The notes beneath the pieces were generated by a model that saw only the letters and a list, made by a program, of their open reading frames with translations, was not told the DNA's origin and made no database searches. Below, piece after piece: positions 11,590 through 24,440 of a stretch of DNA of 64,000 nt. A program made the position numbers and the translations under genes. Source of the DNA: Lantana camara (lineage: Eukaryota; Streptophyta; Magnoliopsida; Lamiales; Verbenaceae); assembly GCA_037501455.1 (NCBI GenBank), contig CM074855.1, positions 26,437,001 to 26,501,000 of the forward strand. The letters run 5' to 3'. The first letter of the stretch is position 1. Each line of letters starts with the position of its first letter.

Positions 11590-12239
11590 ATGAATCACCC
11601 TCCAACATCCATTAATGGCGAGGCTGAAGCCTACATGGTTGAACGTCTTCGGCTATATACCGCAGAGAACCAAATAGATCGGCTAGAAAGCTTCGAGAGA
11701 GCCCTGTTTCAAGTGTCGTTTGAGTTGTCAGGGCAATTCCAACGAGAATACTGGCCCCGGGATGTTATAGAAGCGGTGAAATGGCTGCGGATAGTATTTT
11801 ACAACTTCTGTAGATTCTTGGGGTGTCCTGGAGTTAAAATGGGTAATGATGGTGTTCATGCCAAATTGATACCCGAATATACTTTCAAGGGAATAACCAT
11901 GCTGTAAGTCGAATTCATACTCAATCCTTTTATTTAATGTTCAATTTTACATAGGTCATTATTTAATGTTCAATTTTACATAGGTCATTCACCGGGGTCA
12001 GGGCATATGGATGCCCTTATTACGACGACCTTAGGTTTATCTTCAAAGTGCGGCAGACACTCCTTTTGAAGGGTGAAGAGGAGCACCTCCACGCGTATTT
12101 CATTGATGGTAGAGACTCAGACCCCGAGTCCTTTGACAGCGCGGATTACCCGGATATGAACACTATGAGGAGAGTGTTAATTCCAACATCTCACAGAATG
12201 ATCCGAATGAGGTTATTAGTTTCTTCCCTCATAATATAA
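11590..12239 (+). CDS. Unrecognised two-exon gene, about 190 residues
   Basis: I do not recognise the family. Exon 1 is ATG 11590 to 11903; a GTAAGT donor follows at 11904, and an ACATAG acceptor ends at 11983. Joining 11903 to 11984 keeps the frame (split Leu codon) and gives an open frame to TAA 12237-12239. The 80-bp intron contains most of a 31-bp direct duplication (TTCAATTTTACATAGG twice), so two acceptors exist; only the second is used in this model. The product looks soluble, with a Trp/Tyr-rich middle, an acidic Asp/Glu/Ser stretch near the end, no signal peptide and no membrane segment. Exon 2 may continue by another splice near ATGAGG 12210. It may be a fragment of a larger gene. 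Confidence 0.45.
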
Positions 12240-12549
12240 ACAGTGCTTCTCTAAAATTTGTTTATTGTAGATTGTTTAAAGTATAAATATTACTGGTAGT
12301 TTGGTTGGAGCCAATATTATTGGTTTATGTAATGAAATGTTTATTGTTGGTTGTAATGAATTTCGTGCAGAGCACTATATAAGGTTTTTTATTGTTTGAT
12401 TATAGTATATCCTGCAGGGCATCATGAAAAGTTTGTTTTAGTTGGAAGAATAAGAGTTGGTTTGATAAAGAACTGATGAAATATATGACAGTTATATATG
12501 AAAACAGATAAAATAATGAAAACTGATAAACATATTGTTGAGTAATAAT
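12240..12549. other. AT-rich spacer without a gene
   Basis: I see no coding potential, terminal repeats or known motif. It may include the 3' UTR of the gene before it. Confidence 0.6.
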
Positions 12550-14256
12550 TGTAACGCCCCGATTTTCAGGCAGTCAGGTACACTCGACACGTGTGTGTTG
12601 AGCGTTAGGATTTTATTCTATTATTTTCTTTTATTCGATTTATATGTATTATCTTAATTTTTATAAATTGTCTCCAACATGTTACGTGAAATTATATGAA
12701 ACCCTTGTCAACTTGGGAATTATTTGATAAGTGAATTTAATTGTTACGTGAAATAATTGCCGAGCGTGATTTAATTGATTGATTACCCTAATTGATCACC
12801 TTCTTAAATTAGAGGACCAAATTGCATGAAAATCTTTTGGACTAAGTTGAACAATTCTTGAACCTTGCATCCTTAATTGCATGACTTACAAACTTTAAGG
12901 ATTTAATGGAAAATATTACAATATTTCCCCAAACATATCGGTATATGATATGCATCTCTTCCACAACGTTTATTTGATCATATACCATACAATCATCCAC
13001 CTCTATTGCTCTCTCTCGGTTCTTTCATCAAAGGAGAAAGAAAATTGGGAAATCATCATCTTCAAGCTAGAATTTGTTAGGAAATTTCATGATTCAAGCT
13101 CAAGCATCCATAATCATCCATCTCTTTTCCTTCAAGTGCATGTAAGTTGAGATATGTGATTTCTTGGTAACAATTCATGAAGCTAGGGTTATGATTTTGA
13201 TATATTAACTTGTCTATATGATGTTAGAAGCAATATTCTGAGCTTTAGGCTTGAATTCCTTGCATAAATCTTGAGAATTATGAGTTATTATGATGAGTTT
13301 ATATATGAGCTCAAGTTGGTGATTATGATGATTAAAGCTTGAATTGTGTGTTTATATTGAATATTATTGCTTCTCAAGCATGTATACATACTTCTCTTCA
13401 TGAATTATAGCATTAGGAGTTGAATTATAAGTGCTTGGGGAGATTTGGTGTTGGTTTCGAGCTTCCCCTGTTTCTGCTGCTATGTTCTGTTCTTGCTGCG
13501 TAGTGGGAACGGCCCTTCCCGTTCCCTTTGTATTTAGGGAACGGCTGATCCCATATTTTGAATGGTGTGCATGCCGGCGAGGACGGGAACGACCGTTCCC
13601 ATTTTGGCTTGCAAGCCGGAACGGCCGTTCCCATCTTCGGGGAGCCCGACAGGCGGGAACGGCCATTCCCACTTTGAACTAAAACCTGGAACGGCCGTTC
13701 CCAGCTCTCTGGAAGTGCAGAAACTTTCTGCATAAAATGTAAATTTTAGCACTATGATCCAATGATTTAATTGACCCCAAATTGTTATTATATGATTGAT
13801 TACATGCCAAAACGTGATATTTGAATGCTACATTGTTTATTGCATGATGTCTCGTACTTGATCACGCCGTGAGTCTTATATGAAATAATATGCTTGAATT
13901 GTGGTCTCATGCACGTACATTGTCCCGTTTCTTGTCCAATTGTCTCCAGGGCGGAGATTGTGGATCATGAGCACGTTCACGCATTCACGAGTCGTGTGTC
14001 GCCTGTTAGGTGAGGTTTAATTGCTAGTTATATAGAACCCGTATGCCCCTTATGTGTTCTTCCGGTCAAAGGTAATTATAGTTATAATTTTACAAAGTCA
14101 CTTATCATTTCAAGTCATGTTCATGAAAGCAAGCAAGTCATGTCTCGTGCATGTTTAGGCGAGTAGCATGACCGTTCACGTTGGGCCCGAGGGTAATGAC
14201 TAGAGCCAACCGGGAAAGCAAGGGCTGACGGGTAACTCTGGCGCTATCCTCACCAC
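12550..14256 (+). mobile_element. Truncated Tekay-type LTR
   Basis: It starts TGTAACGCCCCG exactly like the 4461 solo LTR and stays alignable with it past the palindrome cluster. The last part (about 14180-14256: GGGCCCGAGGGTA, CCAACCGGGAAAG, GACGGGTAACTC, CTATCCTCACCA) instead resembles 8960-9035 of the other LTR family. Similarity then stops and about 0.9 kb of the expected LTR end is missing. No right-hand terminus or target duplication is present. It lies directly upstream of the NLR promoter. Confidence 0.85.
13505..13703. repeat. Palindrome cluster in the truncated LTR
   Basis: Units are at 13505-13520, 13537-13552 (degenerate), 13585-13600, 13617-13632, 13655-13670 and 13687-13703, nearly collinear with 5422-5619. 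The first unit here is GGGAACGGCCCTTCCC; the corresponding unit in the solo LTR is interrupted. Confidence 0.92.
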
Positions 14257-14873
14257 ATTTGAAATGGCGGAAGTTACATAGTCTTAGGATTATATTTTAT
14301 TAAATTTCGCAAATTAATCGAATAATTCACTTTAGAATTTAAACACCAAATACATTACTTTATATCTATAGCTATTATGCAACTTTATCTCACATAACGA
14401 TAACAATATATACATTTCAGATGTATTACCAGTTTACCACCTCCCCATGGTATGGCCCGCATGCCAAGATGAATTATCTTAACTAAATAATTGACCAATG
14501 AGACCTGAGTGGAAAATTCTAACCCAGATCAGGCTCGGCCGAACCCCAACCAATTAAAGAACAAGTGTGTTGTACTTGCCATTTGATTGGTCACTTTCCC
14601 TAAATTTTCCACCAACCACATAGCAAGTGTAAAACACTCACCCTCTCATTACATCGGTTTGGTCGAGATAGACTCGGGCTAGAATTACCCGAGCTGAGAA
14701 GTGTCAAATAACTCCTGCCACTAGTAATTAATTAAAGTGCAACCAGCTGGCTCGTTTCATTAGTTAATTACAAAGTGCCTAGGTTGAAGCATTATATTGA
14801 AACTTTCGATTGACCTGTCTAAGAGGATTAATTCGGAAGCTCAATTATTGAAGGTCTGCTCTACAACTCTCAT
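14257..14873 (+). promoter_or_regulatory. Upstream region of the NLR gene, with a dispersed repeat
   Basis: This stretch separates the truncated LTR from the NLR start codon and must hold the promoter and 5' UTR if that gene is expressed. Part of it (about 14548-14665: CCAACCAATTAAAG, TTTGATTGGTCA, TAAGTGTAAAACAC-like blocks) is similar to 26845-26965, so it is a dispersed repeat. I see no confident TATA box. Confidence 0.5.
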
Positions 14874-17800
14874 ATGGCGGAAGCTGTAGTCTCCCTTGCT
14901 CTGGAAACCCTTCGCGATTTATTGCTTGAAGAAGCCAAATTCTTATCTGGAGTAAGCAGTGAAGTGAGAGCGTTGGAGAAGCAGCTGAAGGAGATTAAAT
15001 GTCTCCTTGAAGATGCAGACAAACGGCAACATGAAAGTAAAACCGTAAGTAATTGGGTTGCTGAAATTAGAGATCTTGCTCACAGATCTGAAGATGCAAT
15101 CGAAACATATGCCGTCCAAATCTCTTCCAAGCGAGAACCGGGCTTCAAAAAGCTCCTCAACAGATTCTCTTGTGTTCTGGGTGAGTGCTTCTCGCTCCAC
15201 CAAATGGGCTCAGAGATTTCAGAAATCAAATCTGAGATTGCAAGAGTCAAAGAAAGCATGAAAGAATTCGGCATAAAAAGCATCATTCAAGGCGAAAGCT
15301 CAACTGTCGGCACAAATGATAATCAACGATTCAAAAGGCAAACATATCCTGTTGAGAGTGAAGATTGTTTCGTGGGAAAGGATGATGACCTGAAGCAACT
15401 TGTTTCCCTTATAGTTGATGACAAACAAGAGAGAGTCATTTCTATATGGGGAATGGGCGGTATTGGGAAAACCACTATAGCCAGAAAAGTATACAATCAC
15501 GCCGATACCAGACGTTATTTTGAATGTTATGCTTGGGTTTGTATAACTCAACAATGTCATATCAGATCGGTTTTGGAGGACGTCCTCAAGCAAATAATCC
15601 CACAAAAAAGAGATGGTATTTCGAATCTGAGCAATACGGAGTTGATTCAGGAACTTTGTCAAATCCAAACGGCGAGAAGATGCTTGGTTGTTCTTGATGA
15701 TCTATGGGAAGTTGAACATTGGGATGGTTTAAAACATGCCTTCCTTGTCCAGAGTTCAAATAGCAAAGTTTTATTGACCACTCGTAAACAAAATGTTGCT
15801 AACATGGGATTCGCATTTGAACTTGGTCTTCTTAAACTCAATGATGGTTGGGAATTACTAAAGAAAAAAGCATTTCCTCACAATAACGTCCCAGGTTAGT
15901 GGCTTTTCTATTATTACTTTTTGATTATTAATCCTGCTAAATCATATAAATAATTATCATCATATCTAAGAGTCATTTTTCATATGAGTTTAAAATTAGA
16001 GTTTTTTAATTTGTTTCAATTTTAGACTCTTGTATTTCATCTTTATCTAGAATTCTCTCTAATGTTTTATTAGGTAAATACTCATTTGAATATCCTAATT
16101 AATCAATTTTTTATTTGTTATAGGATATTATCAGATGCCTAAATAAAATAGAGTTTAAGAAATAAGGTTCCGAAGCTAGCCTTTTAAATCCAATTTCTTC
16201 TTAATCACCTATCATTAACGTACTATGTCGTCCGCTTCAGAAGGTACAATAATTCCTTTATCTGGCAAACATGATTTTCTTTTCCTCGGATAACAAATTA
16301 ACAATGCCCTCTTGCTGCTGCATGTAAATTTCTTCTATCCATTTTACCATGCATAATTGCAGTTTTGACAACAATTTATTCCGACTCCAAATTATGCATA
16401 ACTAATTCAAGTAAGACAGACATGTGAAAAGACATTAGTGAAATCTCCTGCTGGTACCTGACATTTGCCCTTAGTAAAGTGTCTTTATTTATTTCCTCAG
16501 TTTGAAACGAATAATCATAAAAAATAGATAGTCAGAGAAACATGGCAAGTTCTTCAAAACTACTTAATGCTAGTTTCATTGTTTTTCAGACAATTTTGGG
16601 ATGGACGAAAAACTGCTTGCGAAAAATGGAAAAGAAATGGTACACAAGTGTGGATATTTGCCCCTGGTAATATCGATACTTGGAGGGATCTTAAGTAAAA
16701 GAAAATCAATTGAAGAGTGGGTGTTGGTGAATGAAAGACTGAATTCACATGTTTATAGAGAAGAGAATGAGATTCATGGAGTCCTAAAGCTAAGTTATGA
16801 AGATCTACCTTTTTACTTGAAGCCATGCTTTCTAGTAATGGGTCAATTTAGAGAGGATGAGAAGATACATTGTCGTAGCTTGTACAGGATATGGATATCA
16901 CATGGTATGATCTCAAACAAGCATCGAAAAAAGGATGAGACACTAATAGATGTTGCTGAAACTTATCTAAGTGAGTTGGCCTCCACGTGTCTTGTTCAAA
17001 TTAAGAATGATGATTTGAAACTCACAGGAAAATATTATGAATGCCAACTTCATGATGCAGTGCGAGAGCTATGTTTGTCTGAGGGGAAAAATGAGGGATT
17101 CAATTTTCGAGTTATAAGTTACCGAGAGGGAGAATTCAGCACCACGTTGAACGAATCATTGTTGGGAAATAGAACAAGGTATTTGGCTATTCATTTTGAT
17201 GGACAAATGTCATCAAACCCAGATGGGATAAAAGGCCAGTGTGAAGATACTAGAAAATATGTTCGATCACTTCAATTTCTCAACAGCAATGGTAGTGAGA
17301 AAATTGAATTCCAAAATGATACACTTGAGTTGGAAGAATTCGAATTGCTGAGAGTTCTTGTTTTTGTGAATTTTAGATTGAAAGGAAGGCAATTGAAAGG
17401 GATTGGTAAACTAATGCATCTTAGACTTTTAGTCCTGGAAACCTGTGAAATGGATGAGTTGCCGTCATCCATAAAAAATTTGAAATACTTACATACACTT
17501 AATTTACAATTCTGTTGGAATGTGAGGGTGCCAAATGTTTTGAAAGAGATGCATCGATTGAAGTATTTGTCACTTCCTTATTATGATGAGGAGTGGGTTG
17601 CACGAAATGATTACCATTTGACGTTGGAGGGTTTAGGTGAGCTTGAGATACTTTCTCACTTCAACAGTTTGGTGCATGATTGGAAATCAGTCACGACAAT
17701 GAAGAATCTCTATAATATTGCAGTCGAGGTATATGACAATGAAAGCTTGTTCATAATCATTAATGCTGTTAAGACAAACTGGGCAAATTTGAGGATATTC

Positions 17801-18364
17801 AACCTTGGAATCAACATTGGTTGCCACCTTGACTCAACTGATCAGGAAGGCTCAGAGATTCTCAAAAATGTGTTGTCATGTGAAACTCTTAATGAGTTGT
17901 TGATAGGTGTCCCCATAAAGAAACAGCTTGAGGAGTGTGTAAATGAAATAAGTATCTCAAGACTTGTCTATATAGTATTATATGCTTGTCAGATTGAGGA
18001 TGATCCAATGCAAATACTGGGAGAATTTCAATTCCTAGAGCATCTATCATTGATCAGAGGAGCCTTTGTGGGGAAAGAGATGAAATGTCTTGCGTTAGGC
18101 TTCCCCCATCTCAAAATAATTGAATTGAAATACTTACCAAACTTGAGGGAGTGGACCGTGGAGCAAGGAGCAATGCCCCTTCTCTCTTCTATAACAATCA
18201 ATAATTGTCCTCGATTGGAGATGATCCCAGATGGACTCAGATTCACTCGTAACATTCAAGAGTTGACAATTTTAAAAATGCCTGAATTAGGAAAAAGAGT
18301 TGAAGCAGAAGTAGGTGAGGATTTTGACAAAGTCCGTCATGTGCCTTCCATTATCATAGGATGA
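14874..18364 (+). CDS. CC-NB-ARC-LRR disease resistance protein (RPP8/RPP13-like), two exons
   Basis: An intracellular immune receptor expected to sense pathogen effectors and trigger defence. Exon 1 is 14874-15894, intron 15895-16589 (GTTAGT...TTTTCAG), exon 2 16590-18364, giving 931 residues. Order: Rx-type coiled coil (1-130) with EDAIE (73-77) in place of EDVID; P-loop GMGGIGKTT (193-201); RNBS-A with YAWVCI; kinase-2 LVVLDDLW (271-278); RNBS-B with LLTTR; a GLPL motif reading YLPL (363-366); RNBS-D CFLVMGQF (from 420); an MHD motif reading LHD (494-496); then degenerate LRRs to the end. All core nucleotide-binding motifs are present and the frame is open, so it looks functional. If the intron is retained, TAG 15897-15899 gives a 341-residue CC-NB form without LRRs. 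Confidence 0.93.
15449..15475 (+). promoter_or_regulatory. Possible miR482/2118 target site over the P-loop codons
   Basis: In many eudicots the miR482/2118 family pairs with the conserved P-loop codons of NLR messages and starts phased siRNA production. The sequence here, GGAATGGGCGGTATTGGGAA, fits the usual target pattern. No small-RNA evidence is available from the sequence itself. Confidence 0.35.
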
Positions 18365-19637
18365 TGCTTAACTATTGCCTACTCTTAGGTAATGCATATA
18401 CACATGATTCTCGCTATATATGCTTATTTTTCTTAGAAAGTTATCTTTTGATATTCTGATCATTAATATTTTTTTTCCAGATTTCTTGCACTCATTGAAG
18501 GCTACATACTCTTTCGCGTTCAGGTAAATGCTTAAAGCCACATGGTATTATATATTATCTTTCTTGCTAAATTGTATTATTATTATTATTATAATATATC
18601 ATTTTTCCATGTAATTATGAAAAGTCACTATCATGAAATACTTAGGTTTGGACACAAAATATTAGGGAAAAATTGTAAATTTAGTATATCAACTTGACTA
18701 ATTTAATATTTTTAGTACATTTTATTTTTCGACGACAAAATAGAAGTGTAACTTAAAAATATGCAATTTAATGCACTTTTTTTATCGGAACCTGATTTTG
18801 TCCGTTGGAAACCCGACCCAATTATAAATGTGGTGAACTCCTAATATACTAAATTAATATATTTGCCAATTATATTTCCCTTAGTGACTACATACTAAAT
18901 TAATTTTGTGATAGCCTTTATAGTTTATTAATATGTCGAAGGCACCGATCGTTCCATAAGTACCGGTTTGAGTAGCTCCAATGGTGCATAAGGTTTCATA
19001 TCATGATCAATGATCAATCTGTTTTCATAAATTTTAATACTACATATCAAAATATTAAAGAAAAATATATAAATCTCCTAGCAAGCCCTAATGAAGAGTG
19101 ATGGATTTTTAATTGGTAATTGTTAATTAATAGGGGATGAAGTTGTCATTTTTTAAACTAAAGGATTTCTAAAGATAATTATATCTAACTACAGGGGATG
19201 TAGATATAATTTGTCTTATATTATATCCTGTATACATATTACTACACTTTTACGTACATAACAAAGTTTTGAATTGAGAAACATTTCAAGCCCGTTTCTT
19301 AAAATTCTGCTTATACTATTTTAACTTTTTAGCTGGCAATTTTGTTTCAATTTGAATTTTCAGGTGACCTCTTGTCGGGGAAGAAGACTGTAATTTGCTA
19401 AAAAAATTATGTTTGATATGTGTTTTTAGCGAATCATCTTTGTAATTTTTTGTGATGTGCATTATTTTATAGAAAGGTAAGCTATTAATTATATCAGCAT
19501 ACGGTCAGTGATGTAATATTTTATGCAATATACTAATTATTATGTGATCAAATATTGTAGGGTTTATTTGCTTAATTGACAGGAACTGAAGAACTAGATT
19601 TTCTTCCGTAAGGATATACTTAATTTGAAACAAATTT
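18365..19637. other. 3' flank of the NLR gene
   Basis: AT-rich DNA without a supported coding region. Short possible 3' UTR exons (for example 18481-18522, between an AG and a GTAAAT) could belong to the NLR transcript. The Copia element at 19643 interrupts this flank. Confidence 0.5.
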
Positions 19638-19642
19638 ATTTG

Positions 19643-19795
19643 TGTTAGGAGATTGATAAAATTATGGGATTTGATTTTATTTCCTTAGATAGCATTGGTC
19701 TTACCCTGATTAGTAGGGATCCCTCTATTTATCTAAAGAGGATTGTAATTCTGGAGAAAGACAATGAAATCAATTACGTTCTTTACACTTTAACT
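19643..19795 (+). repeat. 5' LTR of the Copia element
   Basis: Starts TGTTAGGAGATTG and ends CACTTTAACT. It matches 24441-24593 except for three positions. Confidence 0.95.
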
Positions 19796-19807
19796 TGGTA
19801 TCAGAGC
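19796..19807 (+). other. Primer-binding site, initiator tRNA-Met type
   Basis: TGGTATCAGAGC directly follows the 5' LTR and is the standard Copia site complementary to the 3' end of tRNA-iMet. Confidence 0.93.
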
Positions 19808-19910
19808 AGAGTTTCGATCCTTGAGACTCAGCAAAATAACATCATCATCTCCAACCCTTTCTCAAACCAAATCGGCCTAAAACCAAGAAAAGAACACTGT
19901 CAGAACAACC

Positions 19911-22900
19911 ATGGCAGAAGAACACGAAACCAAACCCGAGACTGACCTCTCAATCCAAATCGCAAACCTGCTAAGAAACAACCCCCAACCTCAAACAAAC
20001 CTGTCCAGCTCCGAAAATCTGTCGATTGGATTCAAGTTGAACAACGACAATTATCCAATATGGGCAAGATTGATGAAGATGGCAATCGGCGGAAGGGGAT
20101 GCCGGTCACATATAACCGGAACACCCTCGGCTCCAAACGAAACGGATCCAACATATGACCAATGGGAACAAAAAGATCAGAATGTATTCACGTGGATTAT
20201 ACAAAACATTGAGGTAAATCTCGTGAATAATATCTTACATTATCCGACGGCGAAAGCGCTATGGGATGGCTTGGCAACGACATACGGGAGTGGTTCGGAC
20301 CCGTTACAGCTCTTCGATCTCCACCGAAGGGCAAACACACAGAAACAAGGGCAAGATAGCCTAGAAAACTTCTGGAATAAACTCCAATCAATTTAAACAG
20401 CCATCGACCAGAAACAACCCAACCCAATGAGATGTCCCGAGGACATCAACACCTTCAATCGGCTCACCCAAGAACAACGCCTTTATCAATTTCTCACTTG
20501 GGTAGATGAGAAATTTGACCACATCAGGAACGACATCTTGAAGCAAGAGACAAAGCCATCCCCAGAATCTACCTACGCCACCATTAGACGAGAGGCCGCA
20601 CGTCTCCATATTCTGAAAACGGTGGCCGGCGGCGACGGAGACTCCAACACTAACGGCATCGGATCCGGCCTCATAGCAAGACGCGATAAACAGGGGCGAA
20701 ATTTGAAATCGGTGCGCTCAGAACTTACCGGAGATGCCGGTCGGAGGTCATCACCGCGCGACAACAGGGACAATCTGGTGTGTGGGCACTATGGGAAGCC
20801 CAAACACACGGCCGAGGAGTGTTTTGAGGTCGTGGGCTATCCCGATTGGTGGCCGGGAACCCGGAAAAGCACCACCGGAACGATGAAAGCAAACGGTGGG
20901 AGCAGGAAAGCAAACGCAGCCATCGCGGACAATCACCCAGAGGCAGCGGTCGCGAATTGCGACAGGGGTCAAGGCGGCGCCACCACCGCAGGCACCGTCG
21001 GGAGAGATACCGGTGCGGCGGCTGGCGGAATCAGACGGGCAAACGTGGCTCTCGCCGAGAAAAATAGCGGAACAGACATGGGAGGCAGCGGCGGAGGTAA
21101 TGGGTTTGGGGGTAATGACCCAAACCCTAATTCTTTTATTCTTAAAGACTCCTATATTCCCATAATTGCAAAAAAAAAACCCAAGAATTCGAAATGCTAT
21201 TATGCCCCAGATTCCCAAGTTTCTGACAAACAGGCCCAATGGATAATTGATTGTGGTGCAACCAACACTATGACTTTTGATCATCGTGATATTCATGACC
21301 CTATCACTCCGGAGCAATCTTTTATTCAAACAGCTAATGGGGCCCGAATGGAAGTTGCAAAAGAAGGGGAAATTTCTCTCACCCCAAAGATAACATTGAA
21401 CAATTGCCTCTACGTGCCTTCATTATCTTGCAAACTTTTATCTGTTAGTCACCTGACCAATTAGTTGAACTGCGCTGTTCTGATATATCCTTGTTTCTGT
21501 CTTATACAGGACATTCATACGTGGGAGATAGTTGGGCGTGGTACTGAGCGAGATGGACTCTACTACATTGATGAAGTGGCTATCCCGTCCAAAGCACTCT
21601 TAACCAGAGGCACCCGAGACACTCAAATTTGGTTATGGCATCGTCATCTAGGTCACCCTTCCATTGGGTATCTTCGGTTATTATTTCCTAGCTTGTTTCA
21701 GAATAATAAGGATGTTAATCTTTCATGTCAAACATGCTTAGTTGCTAAAAGTCATAGAACTACTTTTAAACCCACAAATACTCGGGTTCAGACAGCTTTT
21801 TCCTTAGTTCATTCTAATGTTTGGGGCCCCGCCCCCGTTACGAGTCATAATCGATTTCAGTATTTTGTGCTTTTCATTGATGACTTTACTCGAATGACTT
21901 GGGTTTACTTTCTGAAACATAAGTCTGAAGTGTTTGATACCTTTGTCAAATTCTTTAACATGATTCAAACTCAGTTCAGTCGGAAAATTCAAGTTCTTAG
22001 GTCAGACAATGGGCGAGAATATGTTAATCAAAAGATGGGGGATTTTTTCCATACCAATGGCCTTATCCATCAAACCAGTTGCCCAAACACACCACAACAA
22101 AATGGCATTGCCGAAAGAAAAAACCGAACTCTTCTTGAGATATCTAGAGCCATCATGACAGAATCTCACGTCGCCAAACATTTTTGGCCTGAAGCGGTTG
22201 CCACTGCCACTTACCTCACCAACAGATTACCTACAAAAATCCTGAATCACCAAACTCCCTTATCCGTCCTTGAAACACAAACACAAGTTCCACCTCACCT
22301 GACTATGCCACCTCGGATTTTTGGGTGTTCGGTCTTTGTTCATATTCCCAAACATGAACGGTCCAAACTTGATCCCTGTGCCATTAAGTGTGTCTTTGTG
22401 GGATATGCCCCCAACCAAAAGGGATATCGGTGCTATGATCCTGTGATGCGCCGCATTCATGTTACAATGGACTGTGAATTCTTGGAAACCGAATATTATT
22501 ATCAGCACTCTCAAAAGGCTCAGGGGGAGATCCGGGAAGATCCTTTTATTTGTGCAGAACCAGAATCCATCACAGGTATCCTGCCAGTTGAGCTCAGTAC
22601 CACCCCCAACGAACCTCCTCCGGATGATGTCCTACCTGAGGTAACTATATCTGAAACGCATACTTCTGATTCAGATAACAATGATGATAACTCAGGTGCT
22701 GTTAACCCTATTTCTGATGGTGATACAAAAAGTCATAGGTACATTCTTCCCCATCGAAGTAACCGAGGAGTGCCTCCAAGTAGGTTTTCACCTAATCGTG
22801 TGTCTCAGAAGTCCAAATATCCAGTGGGGAACCTGGTCAGGGGGAGTATGTCAGAAACAGCGAAGGCATTCATGGGGCGTCTCTACACTGAGGAGATCCC

Positions 22901-24428
22901 CAGGACAGTAACAGAAGCCATGGAAAAAATGGAGTGGTCTGAAGCTATGGAAACTGAAATGAATGCTCTAGTGAAGAACGGGACATAGGAAAAATGTGAA
23001 CTACCATCAGGAAAGAAACCAGTCGGGTGTAAGTGGGTGTTCACTATTAAGCACAAGGCAGACGGAACAGTCGAACGGTATAAGGCTCGACTAGTGGCAA
23101 AAGGATATACTCAGACGTACGGGATTGACTACTCAGAAACATTCTCTCCTGTGGCCAAAATTGATACAGTCAGGGTTCTTCTATCTGTTGCAGCAAATAA
23201 AGATTGGCCTCTTCACCAGTTCGATGTAAAGAACGCCTTCTTGCATGGAGATCTGACCGAAGAAGTATATATGGAAGCCCCACCCGGCTTCACCGATGAG
23301 TTTAAGGGAAATGAAGTCTGCAGACTTCGGAAAGCCCTTTATGGGCTCAAGCAGTCTCCACGGGCATGGTTTGGGAGGTTTACCGTAGCTATGCAGCGGT
23401 ATGGGTATAAGTAGAGCAACTCCGATCACACTCTATTACTGAAGAAAAGAGAAGGCTTGATCACTTGCTTAATCATCTACGTGGATGATATGATCATAAC
23501 CGGCAGCGACAAGGAGGAGATCGGAAAACTCAGACAGAGTTTGTTCCAAGAATTTGAAATGAAGGATTTGGGGGGACTAAAATACTTCCTTGGAATAGAA
23601 GTCCTGAGATCCAAGCAGGGGATCTTTATTTCCCAGAAAAAATATGTCCTTGACCTGCTTGCTGAAACAGGAATGGTGGACTGCAAACCAGCTGATACTC
23701 CGATCCAAGTAAATCACCGGCTCAAATTGGACGAAGGTGGAGAGTTAGCAGACAAAGGGAAGTACCAACGGTTGGTGGGAAAATTAATATATCTATCCCA
23801 CACTCGGCCCGACATTACCTATGCTGTAGGAGTAGTTAGCCAATTCATGCATCAACCGCAGAGGAATCATATGGAAGCAGTGATGAGGATACTGCGATAT
23901 TTGAAAGGCACGGTGGGAACCGGGATCATGTTTGGGAGATATGACCACTTGGATATCGAAGCCTATACAGACGCAGATTGGGCTGGTAACCCTAACGATA
24001 GAAGGTCAACCTCAGGTTACTTCACGTTAGTTGGAGGAAACGTGGTAACTTGGAAAAGTAAGAAGCAAAAGGTGGTTGCCCTCTCAAGTGCAGAAGCTGA
24101 GTTTAGGGGCATCACCAAGGCTGTAACAGAGATTGTTTGGCTCAAGAAGTTGATGAGTGAGATTGGGATGAGTACAGAAAGGCCTGGGTGCCTAAGATGC
24201 GACAACAGAGCTGCAATCAGTATTTCTGAGAACCCTGTTCAACATGACAGGACCAAACATGTGGAGGTTGACCGCCATTTTATAAAAGAAAAGCTTGAAG
24301 ATGGCACGGTAGAAATTCCCTTTGTGAGATCCGAAGACCAGCTTGCAGACATCCTAACTAAGGCTGTTCCAGTTCAAGTCTTTCAAACCGCGTTGAGCAA
24401 GTTAAGAATCGGCGATATCATTACTTAA
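19911..24428 (+). pseudogene. Copia gag-pol polyprotein with four in-frame stops
   Basis: One frame runs from ATG 19911 to TAA 24426-24428, broken by TAA 20394-20396, TAG 21462-21464, TAG 22986-22988 and TAG 23412-23414. Order: gag (UBN2-like, 19990-20620); zinc knuckle near 20776 reading CGHYGKPKH, so the second Cys is Tyr; protease WIIDCGATN near 21240; integrase zinc finger and core (21620-22230), where HSNVWGP stands in place of HSDVWGP, so the first catalytic Asp is Asn; D in RSDNG and E in AERKNR are kept; reverse transcriptase (22920-23560, YVDDM near 23480); RNase H (23960-24330, TDADWAG). These losses make it non-autonomous. Confidence 0.93.
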
Positions 24429-24440
24429 CTTGAGGGGGAG
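24428..24440 (+). other. Polypurine tract of the Copia element
   Basis: ACTTGAGGGGGAG lies directly before the 3' LTR and would prime plus-strand synthesis. Confidence 0.9.

Noticed and set aside
19664..19945. Open frame from the 5' LTR through the primer site
   Set aside because: It covers non-coding element signals and overlaps the gag start in another frame.
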